A DNA stretch of 13,111 bases from a candidate division NC10 bacterium SPGG6. Lineage in GTDB: Bacteria; Methylomirabilota; Methylomirabilia; Methylomirabilales; CSP1-5. Positions 1-5,514 of this stretch are shown here, piece after piece. The notes below the pieces were generated by a model. That model was not told where the DNA came from. It ran no database searches and worked only from the letters and a program-made list of their open reading frames with translations. The DNA is taken from assembly GCA_001643535.1 (NCBI GenBank), contig LXTG01000116.1, positions 1-13,111 of the forward strand, read 5' to 3'. The first letter of the stretch is position 1, and each line of letters opens with the position of its first letter. Position numbers and translations under genes: made by a program.

Positions 1-46
1 CGCATCCTTCCCCGCCTGTAACGCACCTTGCCGTAGCCGTCGACTC

Positions 47-74
47 TGAACCATGAACCATGAACCATGAACCA
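47..74. repeat. four tandem copies of a 7-bp repeat (TGAACCA)
   Basis: Four perfect, uninterrupted copies of TGAACCA end six bases before the first strand of riboswitch helix P1. The period of 7 does not keep a reading frame and no gene is visible across it. It is most simply a short slippage-type tandem repeat in the region upstream of the riboswitch. No function is evident, and the bases 1-46 before it hold nothing I recognise. Confidence 0.8.
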
Positions 75-77
75 GTA

Positions 78-234
78 CGCCTCCGGATTAAAGGGAAGCT
101 GGTGCAAATCCAGCACGGTCCCGCCACTGTGAGTGGGGAACCTCCCTGCATCATGCCACTGTTCCGAATTCCGGGATGGGAAGGCGCAGGGGGTAATGAT
201 CCACGAGTCAGGAAACCTTTTCCGGGGGAAGGCG
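78..234 (+). promoter_or_regulatory. cobalamin (B12) riboswitch
   Basis: Class-I cobalamin aptamer. The conserved pieces occur in order: GGTGCAAATCC at 101-111 closed by GCTGG (98-102) with CCAGC (110-114); CGGTCCCGCCACTGTGA at 116-132; and the B12-box core AGTCAGGAAACC at 206-217. Helix P1 can form between 80-86 (CCTCCGG) and 222-228 (CCGGGGG), with one U-G pair. The aptamer sits directly upstream of a TonB-dependent receptor gene, the usual place for this element. Known role: binding of adenosylcobalamin or a related cobalamin represses the downstream B12 uptake gene. No U-tract terminator lies between aptamer and start codon, so translational control is more likely than attenuation. Confidence 0.95.
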
Positions 235-260
235 AACATCACTTTCGCGGAAAGGGAGGT
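232..260 (+). promoter_or_regulatory. riboswitch expression platform: hairpin and ribosome binding site
   Basis: GCGAA (232-236) pairs with TTCGC (244-248) to make a 5-bp hairpin with loop CATCACT (237-243). TCAC in the loop (239-242) is complementary to GTGA (129-132) in the conserved aptamer loop L5. This fits the L5-L13 kissing-loop contact known from class-I cobalamin riboswitches. The ribosome binding site GGGAGGT (254-260) begins five bases after the hairpin and is five bases from the receptor ATG at 266, so a ligand-stabilised kissing complex could block ribosome access. The pairing is visible; the mechanism is inferred. Confidence 0.6.
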
Positions 261-265
261 GTTCT

Positions 266-2317
266 ATGGTTTCCAAGATTCTCAGGATTTGGCTGCTGAC
301 GGGGGTACTCACCGGGTTTGTGATCGGGGTGGCCTGGGCCCAGGAGAAAACCGAGGAGATCGTTCACCTCCCCAAGGTGGTCGTCTCGTCCACCCGCCTC
401 CTTGATGTCCCCCTGGATCTTCGTCGGTATCCGGGTCAGGTCCGGGTGGTGACCGAGGAGGAGATTGAGACCTCAGGGGCACGGACGGTTCCAGAGGTCC
501 TTCAGTATCAGCCTGGGATTACCCTGTACGAGCAAGTCGGCAATACCTTTGAACCCACGCTGGAACTCCGGGGTTTCAGCGGCGAGCCCGTGACCACTAC
601 CACGGTGATCCTGGATGGGGTCCGGGTCAATAATCCAGATTTTAGTGTGGTTAACTTTGATCTGATCCCTGTCGAGGATCTGGAGCGGATAGAGGTTATT
701 CCGGGGACTGCCTCTGTTTTTGGCAAGAACGCCTTAGCCGGGGTCGTCAATCTCCAGACCAAACGGGGAGGGCCGGTGCCCAAGGCCAAGCTCGAGGTGG
801 CGGGCGGCAGTTTTGGCCGCCAGCGTTACCGGGGAAGTATCAGCGGTCCCGTCGGGGACTTCGACTACTATCTCGGATTCACGCAGCAGTTCGAGGATGG
901 GTTTCGGGCTGACTCCGACGCCGATGTAAAAAGGCTCTTTACCAAAGTGGGGCGCCGGATTGGCAACCCGGGGACCGACGTTACTCTCTCGTACCTCTTT
1001 GTGGACGATCGCATCGAGCGAGCTGGCTCCCTGAGGGAAGATGAATTGAAGCAGGACCGGACCCAGAGCGGCAATCTGGACCCGGGCGACTCCACCGAGC
1101 GCACGCTTCATGCGGGAACCCTCAACCTGCGGCAGCACCTGCCGGCCGGCTTCTCCGTCGCGCTCAACGCCTTCATCCGGGATCTGGACCAGGAGAGCTT
1201 CGACGTGTTCCGCAGTGGGGGGACAAGTGAGACCAAGACCGACATCATCACCGGTGGCGGAACAGCCCAGGTGACGCACGAGGCCACCCCCTCCGATCAT
1301 CGGAACGTCTTTGTGGCCGGTGTCGAGTATACCCAAAGTAACCTTATGAGCATAGACTCCGGCAGCTTCCCGAGTGACCGGAAGATCGACGAGCACGTCG
1401 TGGGCATTTATTTCCAGGAGAGCTTTGACCTCATCCCGGAAGTCCTCATCGTTAGCGGGGGGGGACGTTACGACTGGGACCGGATAGAGTTCACTGATCG
1501 ACTCGACCGCACGAAAGACAGCACCAAGACCTTCGAACGATTCAGTCCCAAGGCCGGACTGACATGGATTGCGACGGATCCGGATCCGGAAGTCGCGGTC
1601 TATTTCAGTTACTCGGAGGGGTTTCGCACCCCGACGGTGTCTGAGCTGTTTGCCTTTGCCCCTTTTTCCTCGAACCCGGACCTGGAGGCGCCCACATCAC
1701 GCACGTATGAGGTCGGAACCCGGGTCCGCCTGGGAGAGTATTTTGAGGGAACGCTGGCACTTTTCCAGATTGATCTGAAAGATGACATCTTATTTGTGCC
1801 CACCGGTCCGTTCACCGGGTTGAATGAGAACGTGGGGAAGACCCGGCGTCGAGGGGTTGAGCTGACGCTCAGAGGACGAAACCCGACGCTCGTTGAATGG
1901 TTCATTAACTACTCGTACATCAGGGCGACCTTCGAGGAGGATGTCCTGTTGAGTTCGGGGCAGGTCCGCGAGGGAAACGACATCCCCCTCGTCCCGCGGC
2001 ATCGCCTGGGTGTCGGGGTGAACGTCTCTCCCCTCGAGGGGCTGACCCTTTCGCTCACCGGCCTCTACGTGAGCGATCGGATCTTCTCAGGAGACGAGCC
2101 TAACTTGGACAAGCGGCTCGATGACTATTACGTCATGAATGCGCGGGCGAGTTACCGCCGGGGGCCGCTGACCGTTTTTCTGCAGGGGGAGAACATCACG
2201 GACACCGAGTATGAGCCGTGGGGTGTCCTGACTGGCGTGGGTCGCTTCCTGAGCCCAGCCCCGGGCGCCAGCTTTCTAGCAGGTGTGACCCTTGAATTCT
2301 CGGGGTTCTATAATTAG
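266..2317 (+). CDS. btuB: TonB-dependent outer-membrane receptor, BtuB-like (cobalamin uptake)
   Basis: A 683-residue outer-membrane beta-barrel transporter that probably imports cobalamin, powered by TonB. Residues 1-25 form a signal peptide (basic start, hydrophobic core, cut near AWA/QE). A TonB-box-like stretch, LPKVVVSST, lies at about 35-43. The plug domain covers roughly 50-170, with the typical VPEVLQYQPGI and VFGKNALAGVVN motifs. The rest is an amphipathic strand-rich barrel with SEGFRTPTVSELF and a C-terminal aromatic strand ending FSGFYN. Length is normal for the family. The start is fixed by the strong site GGGAGGT at 254-260. The substrate call rests mainly on the cobalamin riboswitch directly upstream; the protein alone would only be called a TonB-dependent receptor. 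Its stop codon overlaps the tonB ribosome binding site (TAGGAG), indicating one transcript with tonB. Confidence 0.88.
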   Translation: MVSKILRIWLLTGVLTGFVIGVAWAQEKTEEIVHLPKVVVSSTRLLDVPLDLRRYPGQVRVVTEEEIETSGARTVPEVLQYQPGITLYEQVGNTFEPTLELRGFSGEPVTTTTVILDGVRVNNPDFSVVNFDLIPVEDLERIEVIPGTASVFGKNALAGVVNLQTKRGGPVPKAKLEVAGGSFGRQRYRGSISGPVGDFDYYLGFTQQFEDGFRADSDADVKRLFTKVGRRIGNPGTDVTLSYLFVDDRIERAGSLREDELKQDRTQSGNLDPGDSTERTLHAGTLNLRQHLPAGFSVALNAFIRDLDQESFDVFRSGGTSETKTDIITGGGTAQVTHEATPSDHRNVFVAGVEYTQSNLMSIDSGSFPSDRKIDEHVVGIYFQESFDLIPEVLIVSGGGRYDWDRIEFTDRLDRTKDSTKTFERFSPKAGLTWIATDPDPEVAVYFSYSEGFRTPTVSELFAFAPFSSNPDLEAPTSRTYEVGTRVRLGEYFEGTLALFQIDLKDDILFVPTGPFTGLNENVGKTRRRGVELTLRGRNPTLVEWFINYSYIRATFEEDVLLSSGQVREGNDIPLVPRHRLGVGVNVSPLEGLTLSLTGLYVSDRIFSGDEPNLDKRLDDYYVMNARASYRRGPLTVFLQGENITDTEYEPWGVLTGVGRFLSPAPGASFLAGVTLEFSGFYN

Positions 2318-2330
2318 GAGACGGTCTTCC

Positions 2331-3368
2331 ATGCGGGACTGGTCAGATCGGGTGAGCCAGCATTCGCTTTCGTGGGTCGTTTCCCTGCTCCTGCATGCCG
2401 CTGTCCTCGTGCTCCTTTACTGGTGGGGCGCGCATCCGACTCTTTACGGAGGCGGGGGGGCGGTGGAGGTCAGGCTTGTCAGTGGCATCCCTGGGGGTGG
2501 TATGGCATCGAAGCGAAGCCGGACAGGGCGGAGTCTCTCTCGGGAGAGAGGGGGATCGGGAAGTGAAGAGACCTCGGAGCCGCGTGGAAAAGAAGGACCT
2601 CCTCCTTCACGTGCTCAAAGCAAAAAAGGCATTGACGGTCCACCGACCCCGCTGAGATCTGCGGCGGGGGCGGAAATCTCTTCACCGAAGCGCGCTCCAA
2701 ACAAAGTACGGAAACCGGTGGAACAGCACCAGCGGGTGGTCACGGCGCCGTCTCTCCTGGCACCGGCCGTGCCGAGGGGGATGTCTCCTCCTTCCGAGAG
2801 ATTGGAATCTGCCGGAGGTGGCAAGTCCCGCTCAGGGTTGTCCTCTGAAGAGAGGGGGCACGCCGGCGGCAGCAGAGCCGTGGACGAGCGAGGGACCGGC
2901 CGTGGTTCCACCCGTGAACGTGAGGAGTCGCCTGGGGAGCGGAGCGGCCGGGCCGGTGGAATCGGCCCCGGAGTGATCCCAGGGGCCGAAGCAGGAGTGG
3001 GAGAATCCCGCGGCGTCGGGGTGGCCGCGGCGCGCCATGGAAGCGGGGTTGGTGCTGGATTAGCTCTAGGGAGGGGTGAGCAATCGGGATGGGGCGGAAC
3101 CGCCTGGTTCCACCTCTTGCGCCAGCGGATCGAGCGGGCGAAGCGGTATCCCGCGCAGGCGCGCCGGGGGGGGATGGAGGGGACCGCGGAGGTCCAATTT
3201 CGAATTGCCAGGGATGGAAGCGTGCAAGGCGTGACAATCGTGAAGTCCTCCGGATTTGCTGTCCTGGATCGTGCATCGGTCGAGACCATCAAGCGAGCCG
3301 CCCCCTTCCCGGTGATCTCAGGCGCGATCCGCATCCCCATCTCCTATCGCCTGCGGGACACACGATGA
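2331..3368 (+). CDS. tonB: TonB-family energy transducer
   Basis: A 345-residue inner-membrane protein that would pass proton-motive energy from an ExbB/ExbD motor to the receptor encoded just upstream. Residues about 13-33 form one hydrophobic anchor (signal-anchor, N terminus inside). Residues about 40-255 are a long low-complexity linker rich in Arg, Gly, Ser and Glu. The C-terminal 90 residues are a TonB domain with the family pattern RYPAQARRGGMEGTAEVQF, then GSVQGVTIVKSSG and a LD-containing helix. I chose the ATG at 2331 because AGGAG (2316-2320) lies ten bases before it; an in-frame TTG at 2292 would overlap the receptor and has no site. The linker lacks the usual Pro-Lys/Pro-Glu repeats. 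ExbB and ExbD are not in this window. Given its position it is probably dedicated to the B12 receptor. Confidence 0.88.
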   Translation: MRDWSDRVSQHSLSWVVSLLLHAAVLVLLYWWGAHPTLYGGGGAVEVRLVSGIPGGGMASKRSRTGRSLSRERGGSGSEETSEPRGKEGPPPSRAQSKKGIDGPPTPLRSAAGAEISSPKRAPNKVRKPVEQHQRVVTAPSLLAPAVPRGMSPPSERLESAGGGKSRSGLSSEERGHAGGSRAVDERGTGRGSTREREESPGERSGRAGGIGPGVIPGAEAGVGESRGVGVAAARHGSGVGAGLALGRGEQSGWGGTAWFHLLRQRIERAKRYPAQARRGGMEGTAEVQFRIARDGSVQGVTIVKSSGFAVLDRASVETIKRAAPFPVISGAIRIPISYRLRDTR

Positions 3369-3375
3369 TGTTCGG

Positions 3376-3404
3376 TGGACGGTCGCGAAAGGCTTCGGTA
3401 TAAT
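3376..3404 (+). promoter_or_regulatory. possible sigma-70 promoter for the selenoprotein gene
   Basis: A perfect TATAAT at 3399-3404 is preceded, with a 17-bp spacer, by TGGACG at 3376-3381 (four of six matches to TTGACA). Transcription would begin near 3411, only about two bases before the ATG at 3413, giving a leaderless or nearly leaderless mRNA. This fits the lack of a good ribosome binding site there. The alternative is read-through from tonB, which ends 44 bases upstream. Confidence 0.4.
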
Positions 3405-3412
3405 GAGTCACC

Positions 3413-4030
3413 ATGTCTCAAAGCCCTCTTCTCATCTTGGAATTTTCTGATTACTTGTGACCCTGGTGTTATCCGGCGGCGGTCCGCCTGCGACGGCTTC
3501 AAGAACGGTACCACGATCGCGTTCAACTCAGACGGTGGAGCTTCGCCCTCCGGCCGGAGCCCGATCCCTCCGCCACGTTTCATGGGACTTACCGCGAGGC
3601 CGCTTGGCGACAGGCGTCCTCCCTCTCGGCGGATGTCAGCATCGCCTTTCGGATGTGGACCCGCCCCGACTTTCCCCAGTGGAGCCTCCCGGCCCTGGAG
3701 GCGGCCAAGTGTGCCGAACTGCAAGGCCCCGAGGCCTTTGAACGAATGCACCTCGACCTCTTCAAGGCTTTCTTCGAGGAGGGATCCAATATCGGAGAGC
3801 CAGCGGAGGTGATCGAGGTGGCCCGACAGGCCGGTCTGGACATGGATTCATTTCTCAGGGATTACGAGCAAGGGAGTCAGCGTCCCCGCATCTTGGAGGA
3901 ACACAGACAAGCGGTCGCGCAGTATGGGGTTCGGGCCATTCCGACCGTCGTCATCGGCGAGGCACCCCCGATTGTCGGGGCAGTTCCTCTCCAGGAGTAC
4001 GAACGGCTCTTGTCGCGGCTTCTCCGGTAG
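3413..4030 (+). CDS. DsbA/FrnE-like thiol-disulfide oxidoreductase, predicted selenoprotein (UPWC active site)
   Basis: Thioredoxin-fold protein of the DsbA superfamily (FrnE-like), 205 residues if the TGA at 3458-3460 is read as selenocysteine. The frame opens MSQSPLLILEFSDYL, then UGA, then PWCYPAAVRLRRL. In this family the motif is DYLCPWCY, so the stop codon sits exactly on the first, nucleophilic cysteine (residue 16), and the second cysteine (19) is intact. The rest is undamaged: the helical insertion with SLPALEAAKC (91-100), the alanine/glutamate-rich helices, then GVRAIPTVVIG with the cis-proline at 177, and a C-terminal helix ending SRLLR. There is no other stop or frameshift in the 206 codons. 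It has no signal peptide, so it is probably cytoplasmic. An ATG-only caller that stops at TGA would report a fragment from 3653. A point-mutated pseudogene is the main alternative; the exact position of the TGA and the hairpin after it argue against that. Confidence 0.8.
3475..3488 (+). promoter_or_regulatory. candidate bacterial SECIS hairpin
   Basis: GGCGG (3475-3479) and CCGCC (3484-3488) form a perfect 5-bp GC stem closed by the tetraloop CGGU (3480-3483). The loop begins 19 bases after the TGA codon. Bacterial SECIS elements lie inside the coding region just after UGA and carry a G early in the apical loop for SelB binding; both hold here (GGU in the loop). U3489 could bulge out if C3474 pairs with G3490. 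The hairpin also codes for the conserved YPAAVRL stretch, and the local GC content is high, so some chance pairing is expected. Confidence 0.55.
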
Positions 4031-4061
4031 TCCACTTATTCCTCCATGTGCCGATTTTTTC

Positions 4062-4090
4062 TTGACAGGCGAAAATCGCTATGTTAAGAG
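4062..4090 (+). promoter_or_regulatory. possible promoter for the acyl-CoA dehydrogenase operon
   Basis: A consensus TTGACA (4062-4067) is followed after 17 bases by TAAGAG (4085-4090). This is a weak -10 (three of six matches), but it is preceded by the extended -10 dinucleotide TG at 4082-4083. The start point would be near 4097, leaving a leader of about 245 bases before the ATG at 4341. The element lies in an AT-richer patch between two genes. It is plausible but the -10 match is poor. Confidence 0.4.
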
Positions 4091-4190
4091 AACGGTGTTT
4101 GTTTTTGCCACCCTGGACGGTCGGCCCGCATATCTCACATGCAAACTTGGTCCATGTCTTCCATCGTGGTAGTGAGTTTTAGCGGTTTGT

Positions 4191-4280
4191 GCCCCCGGTG
4201 GGGCGGCCGTTAAAGGCGTGTTTCCCGGCCGTCTGTGAAGCCACGGGGGCAGCCGTCATCGGTCCCGTGGCTATTTTTAT
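4191..4280 (+). terminator. leader terminator with competing anti-terminator (candidate attenuator)
   Basis: AGCCACGGG (4239-4247) pairs perfectly with CCCGTGGCT (4264-4272), a 9-bp GC-rich stem with an inner GCCG/CGGU helix. ATTTTTAT (4273-4280) follows, so it has the form of an intrinsic terminator, about 60 bases before the next start codon. An upstream stretch, 4192-4201 (CCCCCGGTGG), can instead pair with 4241-4249 (CCACGGGGG), nine pairs with G4197 bulged, which would destroy the terminator. The same upstream stretch can fold on itself (GCCCC 4191-4195 with GGGGC 4200-4204). A helix 4202-4209/4226-4233 lies between them. Three exclusive pairings of this kind are typical of attenuators. 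It could instead simply end transcription from upstream. Confidence 0.5.
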
Positions 4281-4340
4281 CAATCGTATCCCGGCGATCA
4301 GTCTGGATCTGATCCTCATCGCAGGGGGAGCGAGGAAGCG

Positions 4341-5498
4341 ATGCTGAGCGAACTTCATGAGGAGCTGCGCCGGTCGGTCCGGGATTTCGTGGCGAAGGAA
4401 GTCCTCCCTGTCGCCGACGTTCTCGATCGGGAGGAAAAGGACATCCCCAATGAAATCATCAAGAAAATGGCCGAGCTGGGCTACTTTGGCCTGGTGTTTC
4501 CGGCCGAAAGTGGAGGCGTCGGCCTCGACCACCTGGCACTTGCCGTCGTTTCGGAGGAGCTCTCGCGTGGTTGGCTGAGCGTCGGGAGTGTCCTCACCAG
4601 AAACCTGATCACCGGCCTGCTGATCCAGTCTCACGGCACGGAGGAGCAGAAGCGACGATTTCTACCGGGAATTGCCTCTGGAGAACTCCTGTCGGCCGCT
4701 GCGTTTACCGAGCCGGATGCGGGTTCCGACACCGCGGGGGTCAAGGCGCGGGCCCGGCGGGATGGGGACCGGTACCTGATCACCGGGGCCAAGACGTGGT
4801 GTACGTTCGCGAACTGTGCCCATGTCCTTACCGTTTTGGCGCGGACGGATCCGGATCCGGCGAAACGCCACAAGGGATTAAGCCTCTTCTTGGTCGAAAA
4901 AAACTCTGGGAATGAGTTTGATCCCCCCCGGATCGCCGGTGAACCGATCCCCACCGTGGGGTACCACGGCATGCATTGCTTCACTTTGGGCTTTCAGGAT
5001 TGCCCCGTCCCCGCCGAGAACCTGATTGGCGGGACCGAGAACAAGGGCTTCTACCAGCTCATGGCGGTTTACGAGTCCGCGAGAATCCAGACTGCGGCAC
5101 GGGCGGTCGGCGTGGCGCAGGGGGCCTTTGACCTGGCTTTGAAATATGCGAAGGAGCGGCACCAGTTCGGGCAGCCGATATCCAACTTTCAAGCGATCCG
5201 ACACAAGTTGGCTGACATGGCTACCGAGATTCAGGCAGCGAGACAGCTCACCTACTACGCAGCGACGATGAAGGACACCGGTCGGCGCTGCGACCTGGAG
5301 GCCGGGATGGCCAAGCTCTTTGCGGCTGACATGGTGGAGCGGGTCGCTTCCGAGGCCTTGCAAGTCCATGGGGGCTACGGGTACTCCAAAGAGTATTCCA
5401 TCCAGCGCTACTGGCGGGATGCCAGGGTATTCCGGGTCTTCGAGGGGACGAGCGAGATCCAGCGGGATGTCATCGGCAAGCGGTTGGTCGAAGGCTAA
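4341..5498 (+). CDS. acyl-CoA dehydrogenase
   Basis: A 385-residue FAD enzyme that introduces the alpha-beta double bond into an acyl-CoA, passing electrons to an electron-transfer flavoprotein. The full family layout is present: an N-terminal helical domain (1-115), a middle beta domain with AFTEPDAGSD (121-130) and ITGAKTWCTFA (about 146-156), and a C-terminal helical domain with RHQFGQPISNFQAIRHKLAD and LQVHGGYGYSKEYSIQRYWR. The catalytic base is Glu368 in VFEGTSEIQR, the place used by short- and medium-chain enzymes (isovaleryl-CoA dehydrogenase uses another site). The chain specificity cannot be read from sequence; neighbouring mutase suggests branched-chain or odd-chain acids. The start at 4341 is preceded by GGGGGAG (4324-4330) and AGGAA (4333-4337). 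It is first in a plus-strand operon, 16 bases before the mutase gene. Confidence 0.93.
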   Translation: MLSELHEELRRSVRDFVAKEVLPVADVLDREEKDIPNEIIKKMAELGYFGLVFPAESGGVGLDHLALAVVSEELSRGWLSVGSVLTRNLITGLLIQSHGTEEQKRRFLPGIASGELLSAAAFTEPDAGSDTAGVKARARRDGDRYLITGAKTWCTFANCAHVLTVLARTDPDPAKRHKGLSLFLVEKNSGNEFDPPRIAGEPIPTVGYHGMHCFTLGFQDCPVPAENLIGGTENKGFYQLMAVYESARIQTAARAVGVAQGAFDLALKYAKERHQFGQPISNFQAIRHKLADMATEIQAARQLTYYAATMKDTGRRCDLEAGMAKLFAADMVERVASEALQVHGGYGYSKEYSIQRYWRDARVFRVFEGTSEIQRDVIGKRLVEG

Positions 5499-5514
5499 AG
5501 TCAGGATTATCAGA

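Larger units (their letters stand above)
4031..4340 (+). other. 310-base intergenic region before the acyl-CoA dehydrogenase gene
   Basis: Holds the promoter-like and terminator/anti-terminator elements listed separately. The part between them (about 4095-4190) also has self-complementarity: GCAAAC (4140-4145) can pair with either of two GTTTGT copies, one before it (near 4097) and one after it (4185-4190). This could be an aptamer or a structured leader, but I do not recognise a known riboswitch class. No convincing protein-coding gene is seen; an open frame from GTG 4189 to TGA 4347 is treated as chance. Confidence 0.5.

Noticed and set aside
734..1396. Long antisense open frames, such as those opposite the receptor, tonB, mutase and AAA genes
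   Set aside because: High-GC codon use creates these shadows. Their translations have no recognisable family and the opposite strand carries a clear gene.
3375..3812. Frameshift explanation for the DsbA-like gene, using other open frames across 3375-3812
   Set aside because: The other frames do not give thioredoxin-family sequence; one frame from 3413 to 4030 gives it throughout, interrupted only by the TGA.
3653..4030. Starting the DsbA-like gene at ATG 3653
   Set aside because: This removes the conserved active site and the first thioredoxin strand, which are plainly encoded upstream in the same frame across the single TGA.
4189..4347. Open frame from GTG 4189 overlapping the acyl-CoA dehydrogenase start, 52 residues with a hydrophobic middle
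   Set aside because: No ribosome binding site, a GTG start, and its sequence is explained by the terminator/anti-terminator pairing. It could still be a leader peptide, but there is no positive evidence.
1573..4861. A shared 17-base string (GACGGATCCGGATCCGG) in the receptor gene (about 1574) and the acyl-CoA dehydrogenase gene (about 4845)
   Set aside because: Both copies encode TDPDP in frame with common GC-rich codons; coincidence of coding is enough.
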